Assembly: GCA_964638675.1 (NCBI GenBank)
Contig: CAZXAU010000029.1
Location: forward strand, 1-10,084
Source of the DNA: SIG714 sp964638675
GTDB taxonomy: Bacteria > Bacillota > Clostridia > Oscillospirales > CAG-272
Direction of reading: 5' to 3'
DNA length: 10,084 bases
Shown: piece by piece, positions 1-6,565 of the stretch
How the letters are laid out: each line of letters opens with the position of its first letter
How positions within the stretch are numbered: position 1 is the first letter of the stretch
Program-made: the position numbers and the translations under genes
Notes under the pieces: model-generated
What the model was told of the DNA's origin: nothing
The model's input: only the letters and a program-made list of their open reading frames with translations
Database searches by the model: none

Positions 1-24
1 GCGTTTGGGACGCTTCTCGTCCAT
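1..24 (-). CDS. Start of an ICE gene, 5' end only
   Basis: Only the first eight codons lie in the window (MDEKRPKR), read leftward from an ATG at 24-22. A perfect GGAGG Shine-Dalgarno sits at 38-34 with about nine bases of spacing, which is the main reason to believe this is a real start. The very basic N-terminus faintly recalls small sigma-70-like or DNA-binding proteins of Tn1549-type elements, but eight residues cannot establish a family. The gene runs in the same direction as the van genes and the conjugation gene at the right edge. Its ribosome binding site lies inside a long hairpin (34-78), so its translation is probably regulated. The product is unknown. Confidence 0.5.
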
Positions 25-33
25 AGTGGTTTA

Positions 34-78
34 CCTCCGATCAATCTGATTTTTTTGAGATTCAGATTGACACGGAGG
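34..78 (-). promoter_or_regulatory. Hairpin sequestering the Shine-Dalgarno of the left-edge gene
   Basis: An outer arm CCTCCG (34-39) pairs with CGGAGG (73-78), and an inner perfect 9-bp arm TCAATCTGA (41-49) pairs with TCAGATTGA (62-70). The arms are separated by one unpaired base on one side and two on the other. In the minus-strand mRNA the GGAGG that serves the ATG at 24 forms the 3' base of the stem, so the folded leader would hide the ribosome binding site. This is the geometry of translational attenuators and RNA-level switches. No leader peptide or ligand motif is recognisable, so the trigger is unknown. Confidence 0.55.
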
Positions 79-93
79 GCTGAGGCAACCGAC

Positions 94-120
94 ACTATAA
101 AAGGTCGAAATACCGCAAAA
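94..120 (-). promoter_or_regulatory. Possible promoter for the left-edge gene
   Basis: On the minus strand a TATAGT hexamer (99-94) has five of six matches to the -10 consensus and lies about 15 bases upstream of the RBS-sequestering hairpin. The -35 is poor: TTTTGC at 120-115 with a 15-base spacer is the best candidate. Transcription from here would start just before the hairpin, which fits a regulated leader. Low confidence because of the weak -35. Confidence 0.25.
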
Positions 121-125
121 TATAA

Positions 126-169
126 AAACGCACCTGCATAGCGACAAATTTCGCCGTGCAAGTGCGTTT
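126..169. terminator. Probable bidirectional terminator hairpin
   Basis: AAACGCAC and TGCA (126-133 and 135-138) pair with TGCA and GTGCGTTT (157-160 and 162-169), giving a 13-position stem with one mismatch and an 18-base loop. Read on the minus strand the stem is followed by a T-rich tail (GTTTTTATATTTT). On the plus strand the tail is TTTATTTC. It would insulate the left-edge gene and its candidate promoter from minus-strand read-through arriving from the van operon. Confidence 0.55.
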
Positions 170-210
170 ATTTCATTGTATTTATGGCATATCAGTTCAG
201 TATGTAAGCC

Positions 211-243
211 GCAACGCCCCTTTGTGGGGCAAACGCTTTTTTT
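211..243 (+). terminator. Intrinsic terminator-like hairpin
   Basis: GCCCC (216-220) pairs with GGGGC (226-230) around a TTTGT loop. Short flanking GC pairs and a run of seven T (237-243) follow on the plus strand. This looks like a rho-independent terminator for rightward transcription, yet I see no plus-strand gene upstream in the window. It may terminate a small untranslated transcript or be a relic of a rearranged region. Confidence 0.45.
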
Positions 244-338
244 GATGAAACACCTCTGATAATGCCTATGTTATAGATTCATATTCGCTGCTCATCACAA
301 GCAGCGTAACGCCGAGAGAAGTCCAGCGCATAGAAAAT

Positions 339-370
339 CCCTCCAATCCAAAAAACTCGGATTTGGAGGG
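339..370. repeat. Inverted repeat (stem-loop)
   Basis: CCCTCCAATCC (339-349) pairs with GGATTTGGAGGG (359-370), with a single extra T in the right arm and a 9-base A-rich loop. On the minus strand a short T run (ATTTTC) follows, so it could be a weak leftward terminator. No good T tract follows on the plus strand. Confidence 0.5.
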
Positions 371-389
371 GTTAGTGCATAACAAAACC

Positions 390-424
390 GCCCTGTCAAA
401 CCTCGTTTTTTTTATTGGCAGGGC
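390..424. repeat. Inverted repeat (stem-loop), possible leftward terminator
   Basis: GCCCTGTCAA (390-399) pairs with TTGGCAGGGC (415-424): ten pairs, one a G-U wobble. The 15-base loop includes eight consecutive T. On the minus strand the stem is followed by GGTTTTGTTAT, compatible with termination of transcripts reading out of the XRE/vanT region. On the plus strand no T tract follows. Confidence 0.45.
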
Positions 425-491
425 TGATACCTGTTATTAAGTTCATAGATTTGCGAACTGACAGTCCATTTATAATTGAATTATTGTGCCA

Positions 492-531
492 TTATAAAGA
501 TGACATAAATCAGTATAATTATATATGGAGG
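492..531 (+). promoter_or_regulatory. Promoter and RBS of the XRE regulator gene
   Basis: A perfect TATAAT lies at 514-519, with a weak -35 (TTATAA, 492-497) 16 bases upstream. GGAGG at 527-531 stands ten bases before the GTG start at 542. The 8-bp repeat ACAGTCCA (461-468) recurs inverted as TGGACTGT (532-539), so the promoter is flanked by a dyad that could be an operator or a long-range leader stem. The leader is very short: transcription would begin next to the Shine-Dalgarno. Confidence 0.5.
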
Positions 532-541
532 TGGACTGTAA

Positions 542-874
542 GTGCATAACAAACCTGAAACGCTTGGGTGTATTGTCAAAACGGCTCGTGAAAGCGCCGG
601 GATCACAATAGAAGCGTTGGCAAATAAAGTGGAGATTACCGAACGATACCTATATCGAATTGAAAACGAGGGCAAAAAGCCAAGCTATGATGTCCTACAT
701 AAGCTCGTCCGGGAATTGAACATTTCTGCGGATTCGATTTTCTACCCCGAGAAGCCGTCCAAAGATTCCGAGGTAGAAAATCTCCTCCGTATGCTTTCAG
801 CTTGCGATGAACGGTCGTTGGAAGTCGTCAAAGCAACTGCTAAAGCCTTAATTGATACTGCACCCGAAAAGTAG
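542..874 (+). CDS. XRE-family (Cro/C1-type HTH) transcriptional regulator
   Basis: Encodes a 110-residue cytoplasmic DNA-binding protein. Residues about 8-62 form a Cro/C1-type five-helix HTH, with a recognisable core (LANKVEITERYLYRIENEGKKPS) of Q/E-poor helix 2, turn and recognition helix. Residues about 76-106 are a separate helical tail, a layout common in regulators of clostridial mobile elements. The start is GTG at 542: an in-frame TAA lies immediately upstream (539-541), no ATG is available nearby, and GGAGG lies ten bases away. It is transcribed towards vanT and shares a terminator with it, so it is not part of the van operon. It is more likely an ICE housekeeping regulator. It is unrelated in sequence to VanU apart from the shared fold. 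Its target is unknown. Confidence 0.85.
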   Translation: MHNKPETLGCIVKTARESAGITIEALANKVEITERYLYRIENEGKKPSYDVLHKLVRELNISADSIFYPEKPSKDSEVENLLRMLSACDERSLEVVKATAKALIDTAPEK

Positions 875-892
875 CCGCAAGGCTGCTTTTTT
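871..892. terminator. Bidirectional terminator between the XRE gene and vanT
   Basis: GTAGCC (871-876) pairs with GGCTGC (881-886) around a GCAA (GNRA-type) tetraloop, followed by six T (887-892) on the plus strand. The stem overlaps the TAG stop of the XRE gene. On the minus strand the same stem is followed by ACTTTTC, so it can also end the vanY-vanT transcript, about 35 bases after the vanT stop. Confidence 0.75.
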
Positions 893-926
893 CTGTGCAA
901 GACAATTTAGATAAGATTCAGATAAT

Positions 927-3062
927 TTATTCGTGCTTTACAATAACAGGTAATCTTTCTCCCATTCGGCATAACAATTCATTGCTTATACTGCCGGAGT
1001 TTTTGGCGACAACATCAGCAGAAAGTTCTGTGCAACCCTCCGCATCTATCAATGTTGCAACATCTCCTATGGCTATTTCTTTCGCTTCTGTTATATCAAC
1101 AGCAAGCTGATCCATGCAGATACGACCGATCACAGGAACAATATACTGACCTATCAATGCCTTACCATTGCCATCCGATAGACTTCTCGGAAATCCATCG
1201 CCATATCCGATTGGCAGAATTGCAATTCGACTGTTACGCTCTGCAATAAAGTTTCTGCCATATCCAACAGAATCTCCTTTTTCAAGCTGCCGTATCAGCA
1301 CAACCCGGCTTTTCAAGGATAAGACGGGACGCAAATCAAGTTGAAGTTCTATATTATCATCCGGCAAAGATTTAACCCCATATAAAGCTACGCCTGTTCT
1401 GACATAGCTGCATTTAAGCTCTGGGTAATTCAATAAACCGTAACTGCTTTGAATGTGCAATTTGGGAATACTTATACCGCTTTTTTTCAGATTATCAATG
1501 ATATTATAAAAGTCATCAATTTGTCCTCTTGTAAATGCAATATCATCAGGCATACTGCTATCCGAGCAACATAAATGTGTAAATATACCGCATACATTTA
1601 TGTTTTTCATTGCAAAAACTTTTTTTATATCCGAAAAATCATCGCTCGATATGCCAAGTCGGTGCATACCCGTATCTATTTTGATATGAGTATTTACCAA
1701 TACCCCCTGTTTGTTCAAAGCATTTGCATATTCATAGCTAATCAGGGTTTGCGTCAAATTGTTTTTTCTTAATTCAAAAGCACGATAAATACTTGTGTAT
1801 CCGAGTATGAGTATCTCACCACGAATACCGTATTTTCTTAAACTGATACCTTCATCTATTGTTGCAACAGCAAATGCCCGAACTCCGATTTTCTCAAGAT
1901 GAGTTGAGATTTCATATGCTCCGTGTCCGTATGCCTGTGCTTTTACGACTGCCATCAATCTGCATTTCGGTGGCATTGCCTTTTTTAATGTTCGTACATT
2001 ATGTTCTAAATTGTTCAGATCAATTTCTATATATGCTCTGTCTGTTGCGCTATCATACATTACCTTTTTCGGTCTGTATTTAGTCCACAACACCGTTACC
2101 GCTATACCAAACGCTACCGATGATAAACAGACCATAATGTAGTGTACGACGCTATTATCAACGAGCAGGCTCTCTAAGTGAAGTAGCTTTGCAAACAAGC
2201 GTATGACCACAATCATCATTGGATGAATGACATAAATAATCAAAGATGATGTTCTAAGCCACTTAATGCGTTTGCCTCTAAAATGCAAAATAATATTGAA
2301 AAAGAAATACATACACGGCAACAAAAATATATACATACTGTCATGCCGTTGCATATTGCAAAAGTGCAATGTAAGAGCTTCAATAAACATTAAAGCAAAA
2401 CTAATACCAAATCCGAAAATGCTTTTTCTTAATGCAATTTTGCGGCGGTTATCAGCAATAATACCTCCCAATACAAAGAAAACAGGTGCGAAAAAAATAC
2501 CGTTTCTTGTATGGTCAGAGATTTGAAAAATGAGATTATATAATCCTTTCAAGCCGCTAATTTTCTCGGATAATCCATAATAGCTATCCCCAAACAGACC
2601 AATAAAATAGAGAATAGCTGTCACGATGAAAGCTGTTTTATAGTCAAATTTTCTTACCAAATACCAAGCAATAACAGCTCCAAGAATAGACGCAGGCAGA
2701 TACCACAAATGATATAAAGTACCGTCAAAAATAATATCCTTGATGATATTTGGTAAAAGGTTATCCATTCCAAAATAACCGTTATATATGTTGATAGGTA
2801 TGTATATCAGCATAGCTGCTCCGTAAATAAGGGCAGTCTTTTTTACAAATATCCATAAATTTTTATCGTTATAGGCATATCTGGAAATCAGAAAGTAGCC
2901 GGATGTCATTAAAAAGAATGGAACGGCAACACGAGCTATAATTCGTGTTAATATAAAGTCGCCTGTTTCGCTTAACGAAGTAAGCGGCGAAGTGTGAATT
3001 GCAATTATCAATAGCGAGGCGATAAACCTGAAATAGTCAATGCCCGTATAGTTTTTATTCAT
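927..3062 (-). CDS. vanT: VanT membrane-bound serine racemase (VanG type)
   Basis: Encodes a 711-residue two-domain enzyme supplying D-Ser for D-Ala-D-Ser precursors. Residues 1-330 form a multi-pass acyltransferase-3-like membrane domain (about ten hydrophobic segments), thought to bring in L-Ser. Residues about 342-711 form an alanine-racemase-fold PLP domain. Lys374 in the VVKAQAYGHG motif is the PLP-binding lysine, Tyr601 in VGYGRNF is the catalytic tyrosine, and RICMDQ at 647-652 is conserved. Asn694 (ISNE) stands where alanine racemases have Tyr; from memory this position governs serine use in VanTG. I chose the ATG at 3062, with GGAGG at 3074-3070 seven bases upstream, over a longer in-frame start at 3086. 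It overlaps the vanXY stop by eight bases, implying coupled translation. It is the last gene of the resistance unit. Length matches the VanTG family. Confidence 0.95.
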   Translation of the reverse strand: MNKNYTGIDYFRFIASLLIIAIHTSPLTSLSETGDFILTRIIARVAVPFFLMTSGYFLISRYAYNDKNLWIFVKKTALIYGAAMLIYIPINIYNGYFGMDNLLPNIIKDIIFDGTLYHLWYLPASILGAVIAWYLVRKFDYKTAFIVTAILYFIGLFGDSYYGLSEKISGLKGLYNLIFQISDHTRNGIFFAPVFFVLGGIIADNRRKIALRKSIFGFGISFALMFIEALTLHFCNMQRHDSMYIFLLPCMYFFFNIILHFRGKRIKWLRTSSLIIYVIHPMMIVVIRLFAKLLHLESLLVDNSVVHYIMVCLSSVAFGIAVTVLWTKYRPKKVMYDSATDRAYIEIDLNNLEHNVRTLKKAMPPKCRLMAVVKAQAYGHGAYEISTHLEKIGVRAFAVATIDEGISLRKYGIRGEILILGYTSIYRAFELRKNNLTQTLISYEYANALNKQGVLVNTHIKIDTGMHRLGISSDDFSDIKKVFAMKNINVCGIFTHLCCSDSSMPDDIAFTRGQIDDFYNIIDNLKKSGISIPKLHIQSSYGLLNYPELKCSYVRTGVALYGVKSLPDDNIELQLDLRPVLSLKSRVVLIRQLEKGDSVGYGRNFIAERNSRIAILPIGYGDGFPRSLSDGNGKALIGQYIVPVIGRICMDQLAVDITEAKEIAIGDVATLIDAEGCTELSADVVAKNSGSISNELLCRMGERLPVIVKHE

Positions 3063-3819
3063 TGGTTTTCCTCCATACGGTGACAATAAAACCGTCTATG
3101 TTATTTCCTGAGATTTGATTAACATAGTTTTCTTCTATTTTGATCGTAGTTTCGTTGTTATTTGCAGGAACATAATATATCTCTATATCAACTTCACAAC
3201 ACGAGGGATATAAAAACCTGCAATGATTCCGATAGGTTTTCACAAATTCTATGTATTCTTCAAGCGATAATCCTCGCTCTGTAATAATCTTTGAGTGAGG
3301 ATATCCTACATATCGAAAATGCCAAGGTTCATGTGAAATCCCTGTTATACTCTCTTTATCCTTTGCGTAGCGTTGGATAAAACCGTAATTGGGAGCTGAC
3401 TGCCTAAATTCTTCACAAACACCGTCATATGGGAAATCAGGACGGATAAAATCTATGTCCGGCTTGTTTAATCCCAAATCAATCGCAAGCCCCGTTTGAT
3501 GTTCGCTGTGATTTGGTAAAGCAACATATTTCCGTGTAAATTCTTCTCCGTTATCTTTAAGAGAAGCGTTATATATATTCATTTGTTCCTCTAAGGTTCG
3601 GTATCCGCTTACAGGAACAATAGCGTTTCCTGATAAGATTTTTTGGAATACAAGCTGCAATGCATTTGCTGCTTCACGGCTCAAAAAGATTTGAGCATAG
3701 CGACTGTCAAGAGAAACATATAATTTTCTGCTATCATCTCTGTACGGATATTTAGCGTTTACAAGCAGTAAATTACCTTGATATATTTGTTCTTCATTTA
3801 GAGTAATTGATTTCATCAT
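3055..3819 (-). CDS. vanXY: VanXY D,D-dipeptidase/D,D-carboxypeptidase
   Basis: Encodes a cytoplasmic M15-family zinc peptidase (254 residues) that hydrolyses D-Ala-D-Ala so that only D-Ala-D-Ser reaches the cell wall pathway. Homologues may also trim pentapeptide; the balance of the two activities cannot be read from sequence. Zinc ligands are His107 and Asp114 (SEHQTGLAID) and His167, with Glu164 as catalytic base (EPWHFRYVG) and Arg74 in SGYR contacting substrate. There is no signal peptide or membrane segment, unlike VanY. About 60 residues (195-254) extend beyond the catalytic core and include the IEIYYVPA segment, as in other VanG-type proteins. The start is one of two adjacent ATGs (3819 or 3816); the first overlaps the vanG stop by four bases. 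Confidence 0.95.
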   Translation of the reverse strand: MMKSITLNEEQIYQGNLLLVNAKYPYRDDSRKLYVSLDSRYAQIFLSREAANALQLVFQKILSGNAIVPVSGYRTLEEQMNIYNASLKDNGEEFTRKYVALPNHSEHQTGLAIDLGLNKPDIDFIRPDFPYDGVCEEFRQSAPNYGFIQRYAKDKESITGISHEPWHFRYVGYPHSKIITERGLSLEEYIEFVKTYRNHCRFLYPSCCEVDIEIYYVPANNNETTIKIEENYVNQISGNNIDGFIVTVWRKTNE

Positions 3820-4865
3820 TCAAAATACAGATTTATCAGCTTGTCCAACATATCTGTAAATGACAGACCGATACCTTTCATCATATTGGGATAGCGACTG
3901 TGAGAAGTGAATCCGGGTATCGTATTCACTTCATTAAAAACAATTTCGCCGGAAGGTGTATAGAACATATCTACCCTTGCAAAGCCGGAACACCCCAAAG
4001 CCTTATATATCGTCACCGCTGTTTCCTGTACCCGTTTTTCTTCTTTTAGGGAAAGTCTTGCAGGCATATGAATTTTCGAGGTTTTCAATGTGTATTTTTC
4101 GGTGTAATCAAAGAATCCGTCTGATAGTTCAATTTCATCTACCCGTCCAACTGTCAGATCGTCGATACCAAGTACGGCGCAACCTACCTCAAACCCATTG
4201 ACTGCTTCTTCAACAATGACTTCTGTATCGTGTTCAAATGCTGATTCTATGGCGGTATTTAATTCTGATTGTGCGGTCACTTTAGTAATACCGAAAGACG
4301 ATCCTGCACGAACAGGTTTTACGAAAAGAGGATAGACAAGATTCGCTTCGATTTCTTTCATAGCCGTATGCTTTTCAAAACGCTTAAAAGTTACCGATTT
4401 CGGAACTCTTACTCCGGCAAGGCTTACGAGCTTGTGCGCTCTGTCCTTATCCATACAGAGAGCCGAAGCAAGCGTATTGCAGCCGACAACGGGGATTCCA
4501 GCAAGTTCAAGCATTCCTTGAAGTGTGCCATCTTCTCCGTTTTTACCATGCAAAACCGGGAATACCAAATCTATATGAATAGCGGTGTTTTTATCTTTGC
4601 CAAGTTCCCAAATGCCATTTTGAGAGTGGCTTACAGATACGGTCACGGGATAGAGATTATCACGATCCTCACTCCAAGAATTATTTGCTATGTTTTCATA
4701 CCGACCTTTGTAGTGATACCAGTCTCCACTTCGAGTGATTCCTATTGGGATAATGTCATACTTATCATGATTGATATTTTCAAACACGGAAAATGCCGAT
4801 TGCAACGACACTTCGTATTCCGTTGAGTTTCCACCGAAAATAACGGCTAATTTTTTTCTTTTCAT
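3816..4865 (-). CDS. vanG: VanG D-alanine--D-serine ligase
   Basis: Encodes a 349-residue ATP-grasp ligase that joins D-Ala to D-Ser in the cytoplasm. The dipeptide replaces D-Ala-D-Ala in peptidoglycan precursors and lowers vancomycin affinity. The N-terminal signature IFGGNSTEYEVSLQSA (9-24) and HGKNGEDGTLQG (106-117) are typical of Ddl/Van ligases. The omega-loop carries EKYTLK (256-261), the EKY form seen in D-Ser-type ligases. NEVNTIPGFTSHSRYP (311-326) is the metal/ATP-binding end. The ATG at 4865 has GAGGTG at 4877-4872 with six-base spacing, and that Shine-Dalgarno overlaps the vanW stop. A longer in-frame start at 4910 lacks such a site and exceeds the family length. The sequence resembles E. 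faecalis VanG closely from memory. Confidence 0.97.
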   Translation of the reverse strand: MKRKKLAVIFGGNSTEYEVSLQSAFSVFENINHDKYDIIPIGITRSGDWYHYKGRYENIANNSWSEDRDNLYPVTVSVSHSQNGIWELGKDKNTAIHIDLVFPVLHGKNGEDGTLQGMLELAGIPVVGCNTLASALCMDKDRAHKLVSLAGVRVPKSVTFKRFEKHTAMKEIEANLVYPLFVKPVRAGSSFGITKVTAQSELNTAIESAFEHDTEVIVEEAVNGFEVGCAVLGIDDLTVGRVDEIELSDGFFDYTEKYTLKTSKIHMPARLSLKEEKRVQETAVTIYKALGCSGFARVDMFYTPSGEIVFNEVNTIPGFTSHSRYPNMMKGIGLSFTDMLDKLINLYFE

Positions 4866-4875
4866 TTCATTCACC

Positions 4876-5700
4876 TCATTCTTCAATATTTGCGTCATCA
4901 GGAAGTGCATAGGCTATTTCACATTTGTTGATGTATAATTCCTTTTCAGACTGTGCCCCGGTCACTCTATCCGTTTCAGAACGACAAACAGTAGCAATTT
5001 GATAGTTCTTTTCTTCTCTCCTAACATAAAAAACAGTAGAATTAAAAACCTTATAATCAATAGACACAGGTGTTTGCGACAAAATACGACCATACATGAA
5101 TCTGTCGTCAAAAGAAATCTCAATTTGAAAGGTGTTGTCCGTATCATTATGAATTTTCAGGTCTAACCATCCTTCGTTGATCGTGGCGTCAGTTCCGCAA
5201 GGTAATTCCTCTGTTGTGGATGGGAACGACTCAACAGCGTGTCCGTGGCGCTCAACAACTGTCATTGGCGTGTGTAGAAATAGCCAAAACAGCATATTGC
5301 TTAATTGGCACAAACCTCCGCCATAAGAGCCAATTATCTTTCCATCAACAAGATTTAATCCGTCTTTGTATTTCTCATAACGGTCTGCCCACCGCACAAG
5401 CTGCCAAAATGAAAATGTTTCATTCGGAGCAATAATAACCTTATTGATCGTTTTTGCGGCGAGTTTAAGATTGTGTACCTTGTTGATCTGATATTGCATA
5501 TCAAATCCGCTGTTTTCATTCAGCATAAGCGATGAAGTTTCAAATACTGTATTAGGTAATATTGTTTCGGATTTCTTCTTTGCATATCTGTTTCCATCTA
5601 ATTTCATTTCGAAATAAAACAGTTTCTTCCTTTGCCATTTGCGGATTGGGAGCAAAAAAGGAAACACCTGTGTTAGCCTTTTTCTATTTTTGTTTTTCAT
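4876..5700 (-). CDS. vanW: VanW family protein of unknown function
   Basis: Encodes a 274-residue protein of the VanW family, found in VanB and VanG clusters; its biochemical role is not established. The family core is visible from about residue 60: FDMQYQINKV, then LKLAAKTIN, ETFSFWQLV (94-102), GGGLCQLSN (127-135), and the invariant-looking ERHGHAV (150-156). There is no clear signal peptide or membrane segment. I chose the ATG at 5700 because the product then begins like other VanW proteins (RKRLTQVFPF) and has family length. It overlaps the vanY 3' end by 17 bases. The in-frame ATG at 5733 would overlap by 50. The Shine-Dalgarno is weak (GAAG), so initiation may depend on ribosomes finishing vanY. 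Confidence 0.9.
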   Translation of the reverse strand: MKNKNRKRLTQVFPFLLPIRKWQRKKLFYFEMKLDGNRYAKKKSETILPNTVFETSSLMLNENSGFDMQYQINKVHNLKLAAKTINKVIIAPNETFSFWQLVRWADRYEKYKDGLNLVDGKIIGSYGGGLCQLSNMLFWLFLHTPMTVVERHGHAVESFPSTTEELPCGTDATINEGWLDLKIHNDTDNTFQIEISFDDRFMYGRILSQTPVSIDYKVFNSTVFYVRREEKNYQIATVCRSETDRVTGAQSEKELYINKCEIAYALPDDANIEE

Positions 5701-6451
5701 CCAAATATTCTTCAAGACAAATTTCTCTTTCATAAATTTCTGTTGCTGCTTCTACACCCACATACCGATAATGCCATACTTCCTCGGCAGTACCGGTAAT
5801 ATCCGTTTTATTTCCGGGATAGCGGAAAATAAAACCATATTTATAGCTGTTTTCTTGTAACCATAAGTAAACATCATAGGTTGCTCCGTTAATATCTACT
5901 GCAAAACCAAGCTGATGTTCGCTATAACCGGGAACAGCAACCCATTGTTTAGCTTGTTCCACGGCTTCGCTTTCGGAGTAACCCTGTTGTTCATATTTTG
6001 CAATTTTATCATCATATAGCTTTTGCTGCGTTGATTGTGTTCGGTAACCAGATACCACCATTGGAAGCTGATCTAAATTTCCTTCTTTTGCAGCTTCTAA
6101 CATTTCAATCAATGGTTCATAAATCCGCTTGTCAACTTTCTCTCCTCCCGGAACTTCGACTAAATCTACTTTATAATTAGGGGGAATAGGGTTCTGCTTG
6201 TTTACCAATATCAGATTCCATTGAGTTTCCTCTTCAGTGCTTTGCATATCACTATAATCTGCTTCATTTTTCAGCGTATCGTTTTTGCTAATCGTTATAG
6301 GCGGATTGTAAATATCTTTCTCTTTAGCCGCCTTGCCATAATTCAACAAAAGAATAGCGCTGAATAACAAGGATACTAATAAAGCACAGCTTATCAAAGA
6401 TATACGCTGCCTGTTACGCCTGCGATTGTAATGGACTTTCCTGCGTTTCAT
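5684..6451 (-). CDS. vanY: VanY membrane-anchored D,D-carboxypeptidase
   Basis: Encodes a 255-residue M15B zinc carboxypeptidase that removes terminal D-Ala from pentapeptide precursors outside the membrane. A basic N-terminus (1-16) and one hydrophobic segment (about 17-37) anchor it. The catalytic domain follows from about residue 75: Arg137 in SGYR, His179 and Asp186 in SEHQLGFAVD, Glu224 and His227 in EVWHYRYVG. All three zinc ligands and the catalytic glutamate are present and the frame is uninterrupted, unlike the prototype VanG strain, where vanY is reported frameshifted. The ATG at 6451 has an AAAGGA ribosome site about nine bases upstream. It is the first gene of the inducible unit, behind a candidate VanR-activated promoter and a leader hairpin. 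Confidence 0.94.
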   Translation of the reverse strand: MKRRKVHYNRRRNRQRISLISCALLVSLLFSAILLLNYGKAAKEKDIYNPPITISKNDTLKNEADYSDMQSTEEETQWNLILVNKQNPIPPNYKVDLVEVPGGEKVDKRIYEPLIEMLEAAKEGNLDQLPMVVSGYRTQSTQQKLYDDKIAKYEQQGYSESEAVEQAKQWVAVPGYSEHQLGFAVDINGATYDVYLWLQENSYKYGFIFRYPGNKTDITGTAEEVWHYRYVGVEAATEIYEREICLEEYLDEKQK

Positions 6452-6487
6452 AGTTGATTTCCTTTCAGTAACCATTAGCCAAAACAA

Positions 6488-6534
6488 AACGCTCTTGTCT
6501 CAGCACAAATAATTGTACTAAAAACAAGAGCGTT
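6488..6534 (-). terminator. Leader hairpin upstream of vanY (terminator or attenuator)
   Basis: A perfect 10-bp inverted repeat, AACGCTCTTG (6488-6497) and CAAGAGCGTT (6525-6534), encloses 27 bases that can form a second, nested stem (GCACAA with TTGTAC, one wobble). On the minus strand it is followed by TTTTGTTTT, the look of a rho-independent terminator. It lies between the candidate inducible promoter and the vanY start, only about 36 bases before the ATG. It may end vanURS transcripts, attenuate the vanY unit, or stabilise its mRNA. Confidence 0.6.
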
Positions 6535-6565
6535 CTTTATTTGTTCCCACGCAAGGATTACATCT

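Larger units (their letters stand above)
25..541. other. Hairpin-rich noncoding region
   Basis: About 500 bases with no convincing open reading frame on either strand. It contains the RBS hairpin (34-78), two terminator-like hairpins (126-169 and 211-243), a 6-bp stem CGCTGC/GCAGCG (286-291 with 301-306), two strong stems (339-370 and 390-424) and the promoter of the XRE gene (about 492-519). The density of dyads suggests a regulatory segment or element-processing segment of the ICE. I cannot tell from sequence alone whether any part encodes a small RNA or acts as an origin of transfer. Confidence 0.5.

Noticed and set aside
67..101. Plus-strand promoter made of TTGACA (67-72) and TATAAA (96-101)
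   Set aside because: The spacer is 23 bases, too long for a sigma-70 promoter, and the TTGACA lies inside the RBS hairpin of the opposite strand.
481..675. 64-codon minus-strand open frame over the XRE promoter
   Set aside because: No ribosome binding site, and it overlaps both the promoter and the well-supported XRE gene.
4269..4826. 185-codon plus-strand open frame
   Set aside because: It lies wholly inside vanG on the opposite strand, has no ribosome site and no recognisable protein character; it is an antisense shadow.
6488..6534. Alternative vanY promoter using TACAAT inside the leader hairpin loop
   Set aside because: No acceptable -35 exists 16-18 bases upstream; the VanR-like boxes further upstream explain the region better.
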